A DNA stretch of 64,000 nucleotides from Megaleporinus macrocephalus (lineage: Eukaryota; Chordata; Actinopteri; Characiformes; Anostomidae), in assembly GCA_021613375.1 (NCBI GenBank), contig CM038706.1:23701366-23765365 (forward strand), in the 5' to 3' direction. The notes under the pieces are model-generated. The model did not search any database. It worked only from the letters and a program-made list of their open reading frames with translations, and was not told the DNA's origin. Numbering within the stretch: position 1 is the stretch's first letter; every line of letters starts with the position of its first letter. The translations under genes were made by a program, and so were the position numbers. Below are positions 12,381 through 23,439 of the stretch, piece after piece.

Positions 12381-12865
12381 TAACATAGTTCATATACTGA
12401 GCAGCTGAGATGCAACACATCAGAAGAATATCAGCAGACAACACTGAAACAAAAAAAATGAATCTGATTCCGTTCTGTAATGAATCTAGAATTACATAAA
12501 ATGAAAAGTTATCCACGTCCAACAGGTTCGATTGGTAGTTCAAACCAAACTTGTTGAGGTAGTTGTTGAACTTTGGAAAAGCAGAACACTTTGGCCACAA
12601 TTTGTTACTAAGCAAATATCTGAGGTTGTGCAGAGACTGTAGTGGACACACCGTGGTTTCAAGTGAGTCATGTTGTTGGAGATATAGTTCTATAAGAAGG
12701 GTAGTACAGTGTTTGTTTTTTAAGCATGGTACTACCGTCTTGAGGGAAATGTTTCTTTTAAAAATAGCTCATTTGAAATCAATTGAAACTTATTTTTAAT
12801 TTAAAATCTATTGCATAACTTCTATAGCAATGCTTACATGAACGCCTTTTCGTTTGTGGTCCTAG
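12381..12865. other. Anonymous sequence upstream of an exon-like segment
   Basis: AT-rich with no repeat I recognise. It ends in a modest pyrimidine stretch and a TAG acceptor at 12863-12865. Confidence 0.5.
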
Positions 12866-13064
12866 ATGACATCTGTATCCAGTTTGTGGCCATGCGACCT
12901 TAATGAGAGACCAGAAAGATTTTCTTTACATGCACCATCACTCAGCCTTAACACAGGAGTACAGTGTCTTGAAGTCAGTGCCAGTAAACGCTGTAAAAGC
13001 GATGCATCTCACCATTTTTCGCCTTCGTCTTGTGCTAATAATGAACAGCTGAGAGCTGTTTGGG
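12866..13064 (+). CDS. Candidate 199-nt internal exon, product unknown
   Basis: This is the best internal-exon candidate on the plus strand. It follows a CCTTTTCGTTTGTGGTCCTAG acceptor and ends TTTGGG before a consensus GTAAGT donor at 13065-13070. Exactly one frame is open across the whole segment. It starts MTSVSSLWPCDLNERP, contains a basic patch KRCKSD and a Ser/His-rich stretch, and ends EQLRAVW plus one base. Codon choice is mixed and the peptide is not low-complexity. The ATG at 12866 need not be a start, since an in-frame TAG is part of the acceptor. I recognise no domain or family. A chance open segment is quite possible, because no partner exon with a compatible phase was found. Confidence 0.28.
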
Positions 13065-13650
13065 GTAAGTTTTCTGTGTGATGACAGCTTGTTCTGATAA
13101 TTACTTAACTTGCTCATGACTCGTGTGGGACTGAGAGATTTGTGGAAATTGTCTGATTGTGATTGCGATTTAAATGTGATTATCGTTCTTAAATTAAACT
13201 CCAGGCTTTTTTTGCCAACATGGCTGTTTTTGGGCTTTATTATAGTCTGCCAGCAGTTTACGAGCTCTGTGTTATTAGGTTGAATTTCTCCACTTATTAT
13301 AATTGTGCATGATGTAGGATAGAATTCAAGTTGCAGCGATTAGACAGTGATTAGACAGTTGCTTTCTTTTAGCTTGTAACTGCAATGTAAACCTATGACT
13401 CTGTTAGTGCTACACACAGTGCTTCTTTACATGTATTTGAATTGGAGGTGCACTTGCAGGTCATTTCAGGATACAGTTTTATTCACATTATTGACAGATA
13501 CAAATCATTTACCTTCTCAAAAGAGAGGTCAGATGTGAGCAAAGGCTTGGATTTGAATGCTGATGCCATAGCCTGAATCAGAAAAGAAGAAAATGCTATT
13601 GCTACTCAATCAACTGATCGCTCATAGGCATGTTTGCTATTGGTCCAAGT
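13065..13650. other. Anonymous sequence with a hAT-like trace
   Basis: Around 13138-13200 the text GATTGTGATTGCGATTTAAA and ATGTGATTATC resembles the terminal part of a fish hAT family with an AATCGCGATT motif. The remainder is AT-rich and unannotated. Confidence 0.4.
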
Positions 13651-13666
13651 CCCCCCCCCCCCCCCC
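13651..13666. repeat. C homopolymer, 16 bases
   Basis: Uninterrupted C run. It is prone to slippage and to length error in sequencing. Confidence 0.9.
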
Positions 13667-14364
13667 TGTTAGGATACGTCTAAATGAACCGCCCTGTTTC
13701 ATGTTTTTGTTCGTATAGCTCTGTGTCTGAGCTGGTTTTGCGTGCCTGCACACATCCTTACCCATGCATGCCCACATTGAGCTTCATCATCTTGGCTCTG
13801 GTTGAGACTGCTCAGTCATGGATCCCCTCCAGAACCTCGGCCCTTAGCTTACTCTTGTGCAGCAGGAGCACATGTGCATCCCTGGAGATCTTTGAATTAC
13901 TTAAGTGCGCTATATTATTCAGGATCGTGCAGAGATTGAGGCTAGCCTCCAGCTGCGCTGTCTTAGTTTGATGAGTGCAGAAACGCTGCGGCGTCTGTCT
14001 CGCCGAAACACCGCGCTTTCCTGCCATCTGACTCACTGGAACACTCTCAGCCGCACACCCCTGCCCTCATTCCGCAGTCATAACAAAGGCTTTCCTCTGG
14101 GGAGCGTGTGTGCTGAATTCATAGCGCTTGGGTGTTTGTGTCAATCATGGCTTCACTGGTCCAGATCTCTTATTCTGCAGCCAGGTGTAGTGAAGAAGCT
14201 GTGTCATACAGGAGACCGTTGTCCACCAGCTAGAGGTTCATTAAGGTAGATGCCTAAAAATAAACTGGACCCCAGTAGCCAGCTTGTCCTTTAGAAGTTG
14301 TGTCAGGAAGAGTAGAGGGAAATGGAATGCCTAATATAAGGTGGTCTGAAGATGCTGAGCCAGT
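13667..14364. other. Moderate-GC sequence, weak exon-like segment
   Basis: A 323-nt segment (13923-14245) is open in one frame between an AG and a GTAGAT. Its acceptor has almost no pyrimidine tract and its phase does not fit the 12866-13064 candidate, so I do not call it. CpG is retained near 13985-14060. It may be a conserved block or chance. Confidence 0.35.
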
Positions 14365-14920
14365 TTCAGAATCAGAATCGGACTTTATTGGCCAAGTATG
14401 CTCACACATACAAGGAATTTGTTTTTGGTTACAGTAGCTCACAGTGCATGATAACTGACATTACAGAAGTAACAAACACACCCAACCTAGTCATCCTCCT
14501 ACACACACACACACGCCTGTAAACTTACCATGTGTAGAGTTGTATATTTAGAGTAAAGTGCTGAGTGCAGCAGTGAAGAACAGTGCAGACTGAATTAAAT
14601 AGATATAAATATGAAGAACAGAAGAGTTACTGGTGAAGATGGTGGTACAGAGTGTTCTGAGACTCTATCAGATAAATAAAAGTGCAGTAGAGAGAAAGAA
14701 GAGTGAGAGAACATCTGGATATGGATGTATGTATGCAGTAGACTGTATCCGGAATGTAATGTTGTGATGTTCAGCTGGTCATGAGTGTGATGGCGTGTGG
14801 AGAAGCTTCTCTGTAGTCTGGAGTTCTTGATCCTCAACTGGCTGAAACGCCGACCTGAGGGAAGATACTGGAACAGGTGATGTCCAGGGTGTGAGGGATC
14901 ACAGAGCTGGGTCTTTGGAT
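14365..14920. mobile_element. Interspersed repeat of the AATCAGACTTTATTGGCCAAG family
   Basis: The opening TCAGAATCGGACTTTATTGG, then GCCAAGTATGCTCACACATA and CAAGGAATTTG, is a phrase I know from very abundant teleost repeats. The later part (GGAGTTCTTGATCCTCAACTG, then CGCCGACCTGAGGGAAGATA) agrees with the internal part of the same family. It is probably a truncated non-LTR element or a SINE-like derivative; the exact class is uncertain. No intact open frame remains. Confidence 0.7.
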
Positions 14921-16000
14921 TTTGGGGTCTACTTATTGTGTTTGTGTGTGTCTGTGTACTATAAATAGGCAAATGCATGATTACATGATTACTTTTCTAC
15001 TTCTCTTCTTGCCGTACAGTTAAACAGCCTGTTTTGTTATTGTTATGCATTTGAGACTGACATGTAAATGAGCTATCTTCTGATTGGCTGCACTTTTTAT
15101 AGCTTATTCTTAAGCAGTATGGGCTGTAATACTCTTTATAAGTGGATATATGTAAATATTGTAGTGACCTGCTGCTAGCTTGTTGCTGACATACACAAGG
15201 AGGATCATGGGAGGCACACAGCCTCCTGAAAACAGACTTGTTGTTTATGTTGTTGCTCATCAGTTTAAAGCATATGTCAAGGGATGTGGGTTGTTAGTGT
15301 TATTTTATATGTGAGGGTGGGTCACTGCTAGCACAAAACCTGTGGTTAGTGGTGACCACTCCTGTGAGTTCAGTGCTTTGTTAATGCCTTTCTGTTGCTG
15401 CTTAATAAAACCACACTTCTCATGATAGAATCATGTCCAACCCCCCCATATTTATAAACAATATTTACATATGAATGCTGCAAGTCACAAATGATGCTTC
15501 CCGCCCAGCTAAAATATGGCCAGAGTATGAAATAGTGTGGTCAGGAGCACCAGACAAGAAGCAATGTAAGCCCCTGGAGGAGCTTGTGACCTTGGACTTC
15601 ACTTCCTCTCGGGATCCACATTTGACAGCATCTCACTTTTCTGCACCAGTCCTAGGAGGTCATATTATCCTGGGCTCATAGTCATTATCTGCTGAGCTTG
15701 TCCTGTTAGCATAACTCATCAGAGAAACCCTGTACAGGGCGATTTGTGTAGCTTATGAGTCCGTCAGAACATGCTGGGTCCTGTGGTGACCCCAAGCTTG
15801 ATGTTAAAACAGGACAAACTGTCCTTGTGATTTAAGTCACTTTGGAAATGTGCTCTGTAGATGAAGCTTGAGCCTACCGACAACAGTATTAAGAACTCAT
15901 GGCTGTCAGATTGGATGACAAACGCATTTAAAAAATATACAATAAATAAGGAAAAAGAAGTGTGTCCCATAGTTTTACGCTGTCCGACTTCCGAATAGGG
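14921..16000. other. Anonymous sequence
   Basis: A 68-codon plus-strand open segment (15475-15681; starts MLQVTNDASRPAKIWP) has no splice-site support and no family I recognise. A perfect MEF2 consensus CTATAAATAG is at 14959-14968. Nothing else is supported. Confidence 0.5.
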
Positions 16001-16704
16001 CATCATAGAAGGGATGTGTGATACTGACAAAAACGTTTTCTGTATTTTTGTCTATAACGATAATAAATTATATTTTGTATTATTTAAAATGTGTTTGTAA
16101 AAGTCTTTATTTACTCGCTTGCACTTCTTAAAGGATATTAATATCCATCCATCCGTCCATCATCATCTGACGAAGGCACTTTTTTAGTGAATGACTCCGC
16201 TGAAGTTCGCTGAGTGTGTGTCCTGCCAGACACCTTAGCTATTTTAGGTCTGTCTTGGACAGCATGATCCCGAAGCCCTTCATACTCCTCACACTCTGTG
16301 TGGTGGTCTGTTGGGGGATGTTGGAACAGGTTAGCTGTTGAGCGATTTATTACAAAGTCTGCAAACTGCTGTCTCTTCAGCATAGTCAGTCTTTTCCAAT
16401 CCAAACCAGCTTCACATGAGTGAAGATGATCCTTGCCTAGGAGTTAAATCTAAAAAGGTAGACTGTGAGGCTGGCAGTGTCTATGTAGTCTATGCTAGTA
16501 GTCTATGCTAGCACCCAGTATGGGCACTCTCATTGCACCCTCACAGCAGCCTGTTCTACAGCATGAGGGAATGAACGCATGGAGTCGAGACGTTTTATTG
16601 TTGTTTTTTTTCCCCTCGATAACGTCAGCTCGCGCATCATTAACACAGCAATTCAGATATTATCGTAGACAGTATACTGTATATCGCACACCCCTACATC
16701 GTAG
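16001..16704 (-). mobile_element. hAT transposon, internally deleted, with TIRs and 8-bp TSD
   Basis: The element spans 16009-16696. Its left end reads AGGGATGTGTGATA and the reverse complement of its right end reads TAGGGGTGTGCGATATACAG, forming imperfect terminal inverted repeats. Flanking 8-mers are CATCATAG (16001-16008) and CATCGTAG (16697-16704), a target-site duplication with one mismatch; 8-bp duplications are the hallmark of the hAT superfamily. Coding sense is on the minus strand, with a BED-type zinc-finger remnant near the right end. At 688 bp it lacks the catalytic region, so it cannot be autonomous. Confidence 0.82.
16138..16404 (-). pseudogene. Remnant of a hAT transposase N-terminus (BED zinc finger)
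   Basis: The minus-strand frame encodes a stretch containing NRSTANLFQHPPTDHHTECE, then a linker with HTQRTSAESFTKKVP. This matches the layout of ZBED-like hAT transposases: the second half of a BED finger (NTxNLxxHL....H) followed by a TQxTxxExFxKKxP linker. The first cysteine pair is not visible and the RNase H-like catalytic core is absent. It is a broken 5' part of the transposase gene of the surrounding element. Confidence 0.65.
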
Positions 16705-16999
16705 CATCATTCTGTGTGCAAGGCTGGAGATTTTTTTTTACTGATGTTCTTTGTAGTCTTATAGGCATGGACTGTTTCTCCTGAAACATGAGCTTAAATG
16801 ATTTTGGAGGTTACGTATAAGATGTAAACACAGAGGCTGTTTAAAATAAGTGATTAAAATAGCTCAGTCTAATAGCTTAATAACAGATCACAGAATACAG
16901 AAACAGTAACAAGAGAAATGATGCAACTTACACCCGGTGATTTTAACACAGACCTCATTTTCTGTCAGTCACATGTATATGTACAATGGCCTGCTCCGA
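16705..16999. other. AT-rich sequence, nothing recognised
   Basis: A short run up to the next GC-richer block. No gene or named repeat. Confidence 0.6.
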
Positions 17000-17460
17000 G
17001 TGGTCCACTGACCCTGCAGAGTGGGTTTTTGTGCCGTTTTGAAAACCCTTTGCTCCCCTCCTTCTTCTTTTCTGTGCTGATGCTGTAGCCTCGTACAGCA
17101 GCCTCTCTCTTCTCTCTCGGAAGCTTTCCGGGGAAATCCCTCTTTCCAGAAAACGTGGAGTCATCCGGGGTGAGGCAGAAGGGAGCGAGTCCATTAAGCT
17201 GTGAAAATCAGAGTGCCAAGCCCAGAATCCCGCGAGGCTTTGCCCCGGGGAGCCACACCTCCTCTTCTTAACCGATCTAATTTGCTGGGCAGGATGGAGA
17301 GAGCGGAGGAGAGTGAGGGGGAGAGACTGAGCGGTGGGGTTGGGGGGGGGGGGGTTGGGGAGGAGGAATGCACTCTTGAAAGCCATCAGGAAGTTGTTTT
17401 CTTCCTCTACCGGAGATGAAACGGAGATGCTTTCAAGCAACGTTTTATGATGTCTGCACA
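17000..17460. promoter_or_regulatory. Conserved-looking GC-rich island with a G-run
   Basis: Complex sequence with retained CpG (TTTCCGGGGAAATCCC; AATCCCGCGAGG; GCCCCGGGGAGCC). A 168-codon minus-strand open frame (16955-17461) crosses it, but it has no family match I know, and a frame of that length is expected by chance in 64 kb. TTCCGGGGAAATCCC resembles an NF-kB or STAT half-site context. Regulatory reading is inferred. Confidence 0.3.
17333..17366 (+). repeat. G-rich tract with G-quadruplex potential
   Basis: GGTGGGGTT is followed by 13 G residues, TT, GGGG and AGGAGG. At least four G-tracts of three or more lie within 34 bases, meeting the simple G4 pattern. Confidence 0.8.
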
Positions 17461-18094
17461 TTGTTTGTTATGAAGGCTTTGTTGTTTTCTCTGCTGTGTA
17501 GATAGACAGTGGTCAGATGAATCTTTACTGTCTGCTGAAGCAATTTTGCAGTGTTTCTCAGTAATATGATTTTTTTTGACATTCATTGCATATAAAGCTG
17601 TTGAAGGGCAGACTTGAGAATATCAGGTAGCTGGTGTAGACAGTTTGTCAGTGTGTTCATTGTTTGCTTTTGTATGTGTGTGTGTGTGTATAGAATATAT
17701 ATAAAAAACATATAAAAATAAAAGAGTGTGAATTTATTATATTTTATTAGTATTACAGAAATAGCCATGTTTTGTACATGTTTTGTTGAATTTCTGTGTG
17801 GAAATAAGTTATAACACATGGTTAAAGCAAACAGGTGTAGCATTTATTGTTCATTTCAGAGTGTTGTTTTCCACTCTGATTGTTAAGCTGAAAATTTGTA
17901 GCAGAAACAAAATGATTCAATTATAAAACACAGATTATAATTATAATAGCACCTAGAGACTTAACAGCGCTTACATTTTACAACCCTGCTTCTTTATTAA
18001 AGGAAAATAGTGGCAGTAGGGCTTGTCTGATTGCAAATATTGTACAATAATACAAAAGGTTCTACAGATATGTGACTAAAGCGGTGGAAAACGT
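17461..18094. other. AT-rich sequence with a short GT run
   Basis: A GT run of about 8 units lies near 17673. No gene or transposon recognised. Confidence 0.6.
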
Positions 18095-18575
18095 CTGATA
18101 AAATTTCAGTAATTTACTGGTAACTTTCCATGGGAGCTTTCGCTTGGGAACTTTGAAAAAATCCAAAATGTGAACTTTCTGTGGAAATTTCGAGAACTTT
18201 ATGGGAATTTATTGGAATTATTTGGAAATATTGGATAATTTAAAGGAACAATATCATACACTATACTACACTACACTACACTATACTATACACTTGAGCC
18301 ATTAGGATTTGCTGCAAAAATAGACTAGACATCAAGATGGCATCATCCTCCTGATCTTGGTAATGGCTGCTGCTATGGGTTTTAGGATTATACAGCTTCC
18401 AGTTTGGGATTGAGGATCAGCTTTGCTATTTAACTGTTTTGGTATCATATCTAATTATTTTAGCCAAGATTATACTTCACCTTTAGCTTCGAATATTCCC
18501 ATTTTATTCCTATAAATTCCCATAATTCTCATAATAAATTTCCCAACTTTGAAAATTCCTTGAATTTTGCCACCT
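18095..18575. mobile_element. Non-autonomous inverted-repeat element (GGAAATTT/AAATTCCC type)
   Basis: The left part holds ATGGGAATTTATTGGAAT (18201-18218) and the right part its near reverse complement ATTCCTATAAATTCCCAT (18506-18523), 17 of 18 matching. Around these lie related AACTTTCCATGGGA and AACTTTGAAAATTCC phrases. From memory this wording belongs to a widespread fish DNA-repeat family. A small CACTA tandem (about 18257-18294) lies in the middle. Exact ends are uncertain. Confidence 0.6.
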
Positions 18576-19619
18576 TGGTCTGACAAAGTCATTCAAATGG
18601 AGATAAAAACAATAAAAAATCAACTTCTCTGCTTAATCTGGACTGACAGTTTTAGACCACATGGTGACAATCAGGTAGTCATGTCAGTGTAAATAACGCC
18701 TCATTACAGACCTTTAGTTGTGATTTAAGCGTTTAGTTTCTGAGAGGATGTGTGTCTGCAGATACAGGTTGTGTTCATCAAGGAGAGACTGTGGTATCAG
18801 TGTATTTTATTGACTTACCTTGTTCAATTCAGGCTGTAATAAGTGTTAGCTTTTTTGTTCAGGTGCACATGAAAGATGACCAATTATTCAAGAGCATTTG
18901 TTGCTTAAGTTAGAGTAGCCATCAAGTTATGCAAAAAGAACTTCATTTATTGGAACACACAGCCCGACAGCTCAGCAGTAACAGTAGAAAGAAAAAGATG
19001 GAACAGCTCTATCAAACAAGCTGCTCTCCAAATCTTAGTTTTACTTGTGAGTGAATAGATTCTGCAGACATGTTATTTATATTAATAAATTCATTTATTA
19101 AAGCATTGTTTTAGTGACTTCCCCACAGTTATGTATGTGTGGGGTGGGCTTCTTATTGGTTCGAGAAATCACTCAACTTCCAGAACAGTCTCTACCATCT
19201 CAATCCATCAGCGGTAACACGAAAGTACATCAGTCGAATAATATTTTTCTTTATTTGGCAGTCTGTCGTACATTCCTGCAGGAGCTAAAGCCGTAAACAA
19301 AATAAGTTGATAACCTCTTATAACAGTCAAGGTCACTGATAGAAATAATATGTGAACTCGTATTTAATACCTAATGGAATAAATATTAACCTCAACCGGA
19401 CACAGTCAGTGGCTGGTCAGTCATGTTCTTCCAGTAGGAGGTATTTTGGCCAGTTAGTCTGTAGAAAACTTTTGTGATCATGTGGGAGTTTTAAATCATG
19501 CCCCAGCATTTGAAGTTTATTTAAAAAGATCATCTTCTATATTCTGTTTTATATTTTGTATTCTATTTGAGTTGTAATATAATATATTGTAATATAGCTT
19601 TTCTGGTATCTCAGTGTTT

Positions 19620-19626
<7 letters not shown>
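18576..19626. other. Anonymous AT-rich sequence
   Basis: No gene, no paired splice sites and no named repeat seen. Confidence 0.6.

Positions 19627-19668
<42 letters not shown>
19627..19668. repeat. (AT)n microsatellite
   Basis: About 20 AT units, immediately before the palindrome at 19674. Confidence 0.95.
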
Positions 19669-19669
<1 letters not shown>

Positions 19670-19673
19670 GTGC

Positions 19674-19707
19674 AACAGTATGTTTCATGCACATGAAACA
19701 TACTGTT
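19674..19707. repeat. 34-bp near-perfect palindrome
   Basis: AACAGTATGTTTCATG is followed by CA and then its exact reverse complement CATGAAACATACTGTT. The 16-bp arms match fully and the spacer is two bases, so cruciform extrusion or a tight hairpin is possible. It abuts an AT array on one side and a transposon-like region on the other. Confidence 0.93.
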
Positions 19708-20560
19708 TTGCTTTTTTGTGTGCTCATGAATATTCTGATGAGCTCTGCTCTGATTGGCTAGTTTAGAAGTAACATAAAAAATAAAACAGGACGAAAAAAT
19801 AAAACAAAGCTTGACATCAACGCAATTAAAGTTGTTCCTCACTGTGCAACTTTTATACTTTATCCGTCAAAAAGTGCATAGTGTCGCACAGCATGTCTGC
19901 TACTTACAGGTTGCTGTTCAGCTCACTGGTTATGGTAGAATCACTTTTCTCTTGCGCTCTTCTTGCGGCACAGAGCCTTATTATTATCCGAGGGTTGAAA
20001 AACTGCTAAATGGGAAGCCAACTTCAGCCTCGTTTAAAGATAATCATCAACCATGCCTGCTGACAGCTGCTTAAAGGGTATGAAAAGTACTGACATCCCC
20101 TTTATAGCCTTTAGTTCTGCACATATAGTCCACCGTTGCTGTTGCTCGGTTGTTTTTACTGGAGTGGGACGTGAGCTGGTGTATGTAAATGTTGGGGTGA
20201 TCGTTTTGGTACGGGTCAGGACTGTTGCACAACAGTTTAGGGTTTCTGTATTGGCTCATTTTATGTAGGATTTGTATTTGAAGGAGGAACAACAAAGTTT
20301 GAGGTTCACGGTTTGTAAGTTCTATGTACTCAACTCCCATTTTTCAGCTCTAGCAATGCAAATACAGACATCTATTCTCTGACACATTTAAAGCTGGTAT
20401 CAGTATATCACTATATGAAAACTATTATTGTTATTGTGCTTAGATGGAAACCCAGTGTATTTACATGCGTCTGCCTGTTTAGCCCTGTCCATTCACCCCT
20501 TAGCTGTACAGAGTGTTGCAGCCCAGGTTCTGTTTTGGTTCTAAGGATAAAAAGAGAGTA
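19708..20560. mobile_element. Probable decayed DNA-transposon sequence
   Basis: Phrases such as GTGCTCATGAATATTCTGAT followed by GAGCTCTGCTCTGATTGGCT, and GTAAATGTTGGGGTGATCG, match my memory of widespread teleost repeats. The 34-bp palindrome may mark its left edge. Ends and duplications are not definable and no frame is intact. Confidence 0.4.
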
Positions 20561-21330
20561 TAAAAGTATTTTTAAGACATAAAATCATGCATGTCTGCCT
20601 CAGGCGGAAAAAAATGTAAGGTTTGGCCCTTGAAGTCTAAAAAAACAAAGCCACAGGTTACCTTTAAGACCGTATGGAGATAGGACAAGGAATCATGTGA
20701 TGACAGTGCAGTAACATATGGAGGACATAGTAACTGCCTCCCTCTCTGCTTCTGTTCTTCTGTGCCTGCAGAAAGCATCAGCACACCTCGCCCTCTCTCC
20801 ATAGGACGTCAGGCTAATGGCGAGAGGTGTTAGCCACAGGGTGCTCTTAGGTCACCCGACCCTGCAACGTGTTGCTCTCAGCAGGCCGCAGAGGCCTTGC
20901 ACATTGCCGGGTCACTCCTCCCTGCGGTCACAGCGTGCTCCCGCCCGCCGTCACTTTCTGTCACACGTCTCTTTCCGCTGAAGGTTAATCACCAGATGTG
21001 CCTGCGCTCTGCCTCCCTCACTGCCAAGGCTTTTTTGACTATCATCCGATATTTCATCTGACATTGTCATCTGCGGAGACGCTGCGTTCAAGTGTCCAAG
21101 GGCAAGAGGGCGGGTATTATTTTTAGCTGCCTCTTATAGGACCCCGGCTGGCAGCTTTGTGCCAGTGTTGTGGGGCTAATAATCCCTCTCTGTGCCCATG
21201 CTCATCATCATACTTTTCTACAGACACTGATGAGGCTGCTTACCCAGAGAGCTCTCAGGTCTACGCTGTCTCTGTCCACTCACGTACCCTCCGCTGCCCT
21301 TGCGGTCACTTTTTAAAATCTCTACCCTGG
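20561..21330. promoter_or_regulatory. Conserved-looking island (core 20790-21330)
   Basis: GC-rich complex sequence with many retained CpG (GCTCCCGCCCGCCGTCAC; GCGGAGACGCTGCG) and an AT-rich MEF2-like core (TATTATTTTTAG near 21114). No simple repeat and no supported exon. This is the start of a 10-kb run of such islands. Confidence 0.35.
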
Positions 21331-22500
21331 AATGCTGCTGTAAGTGGGAACCGCTGGTACAGTTGGTTCATGACCTTAAAGGCAATTTTTCCACGATTTC
21401 CTGGTTTTTAGAGTCTGCTAAGCGTGTGAGTTTTCTGCCTGTGTGCAACTTCTCTTCCCACGGACCAGGCCGATCCATATCAGTGGCACCGGGTAGAGGA
21501 CTAGTGGGAAGGAATGCCACTTTAAAGGCACTTTCCAGTTCCCTTAAGGGCATGGGTACGTCTCTGAAATGCATCGCAGTCCAGTGGAACATTGAGCTCA
21601 GCGTTCTTGGACATCACGTAACCTTTGGAGGAACGCTCATAAAACTTTAACCAAAGTAAGGCATTACTGTCAGGAACGGAGTGCCAGCGTACGAGTGTCA
21701 GCTCGTCTCAAAGGACGGCTGCTGCTTTAATTCTCTTTTTCTTGTCCTGGTGTCAGAACTACTTTTTGAGGCAAGTCTTGAGGGCTGTACACTAGTAGAT
21801 GTTTCAGTGTGAAGTTGTTCGACACAGAAAAACATCATTTCGTGCTTTGTTACAACATTAAATCCATGACAGTGTGAAGGTTTTAGGTCTCCTGGTGTTA
21901 CGCCAGTGCAGTGCATATTCCAGTTGTTGAGATCCTCAGTGTCTGACCTTGTGGGCTTGATGAGGATTAGTTCTGGCTCTTTGGATCAAACTTCAGGTAC
22001 GCATAGCAGCCAAGCAACCCTACATGGGGCTTACATACGTGCTGCCGGCGTGCAGTTCACATTTTTAAGTTCACAGCTTAAAAATATTCTTTCGAACCTC
22101 TTGAGACCTGACTGTTGACGTTGGGTTTAGAAATTTGAGCAATTTCTGAATAGGTTTAGATTTGAGTCAGATTTTGCGTTTGAGTTTCTTAAACTTCACA
22201 CTTTTCATCCTGCATTTCCCCTCTTTTCTTTTCTTCTGTTTACGTTTTTTTGCTTCTCTACAGGCATTCTGTTAAATGAACAAATTACTTGTGTTGACAT
22301 GTTTTCTCACCAGTGTTCATGAGGCCCTGGCTTGTAAAACAATGAGTAAAAATGGAAGCAAACAGTGAATCCATTTAGAAAAGTGGAGTTTAGTGCAGCC
22401 ATAAAGCTGTTTTCTGCCAAAAGTATTTTTATTAGCAGTGTATGAATGCACTACATTGCAGTATTGCAATGTTTTGTGATACTGTATTGATATTGAGTTT
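21331..22500. other. Anonymous sequence
   Basis: A 116-codon plus frame (21300-21650) has no splice-site support or family match. From about 22130 the sequence becomes AT-rich. Nothing else is supported. Confidence 0.5.
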
Positions 22501-22521
22501 ATGTGTATGTGTATATATGTA

Positions 22522-22561
<40 letters not shown>

Positions 22562-22577
22562 TATATGTGTATGTATG

Positions 22578-22627
<50 letters not shown>
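22501..22627. repeat. Compound (GTAT), (GT)n and (AT)n microsatellite
   Basis: Short GTAT blocks and a GT run are followed by TATATTATATTATA, further GTAT units, then about 21 AT units. Confidence 0.95.
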
Positions 22628-22631
<4 letters not shown>

Positions 22632-23439
22632 AATGTTAGAACTGGCAAACCTATGTATATGGTGTTGTTTTTATGCTATAAAAAAAATACATTTAAAAAA
22701 TTGGAGTCATAATATTGCCTTGATAACTGTATTTATGGTGCATACTACATCTCCAGGTTCTTGCCAATACAAAGTCCTAGTATATAGGTACCATGTTCTA
22801 AATAAAAAGAGAGAGCTTTGGGGTTAAATGGGTGAACAGAGCACCAAAAAGATGTATGGATTTTAATTATTCAAGTTTTAATTGAATTAAACACCAACAA
22901 AGAGATTTGTTTCTTAAAAGTGAGCACTGAGCGTGACTGTGTAATATAAGTTGGAATTGAGTTGTACTGTTTAGAAGCAGAAGCACTGTAACCGTTCTCT
23001 CCACATCTTCTATATTTTACAGATAGTGTTAGCAGAACGCCGGTATCTAGAGGTGTAAGATCACGAGTGGTACCATAAACAAAGAGATGTGTATTCGTTA
23101 TTATTATTTATAGATTGTTTGGAGCTTTATAGTCTAGTTTAAGAATCTCAAAACCAATTTTATGAGATGCAGATTCTTTTAAAACAGGAGTGATATTAGT
23201 GACCGCTGTCAAGTCTAATCACACATCCCTGTGCTGCTCTTACTTCACTTGTTCACGTTTTGCTGGGTTTGTGAAATATAAGTATATTCATAAATGAACC
23301 AACCTAGTACACAGCTAAATGAGAACCAATAACAAGCTTTACAGTGGAGTGTAATGGACTGCATCATAATGAAAACGCAGCACCTTGCTAACTTGGAAAA
23401 CAGGGACGTGAGACTGAACAGAATTTTGTCTGGGCCTGG
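22628..23439. other. AT-rich anonymous sequence
   Basis: No gene or recognisable transposon. It precedes the conserved-looking cluster from 23440. Confidence 0.55.

Noticed and set aside
13923..14245. 323-nt open segment reading like a coiled-coil exon (DRAEIEASLQLRC...)
   Set aside because: The acceptor lacks a pyrimidine tract, the donor GTAGAT is only fair, and its phase cannot follow the 12866-13064 candidate.
16955..17461. 168-codon minus-strand frame as a gene
   Set aside because: A frame of this length is expected by chance in 64 kb, no family is recognised, and there is no splice or promoter context.
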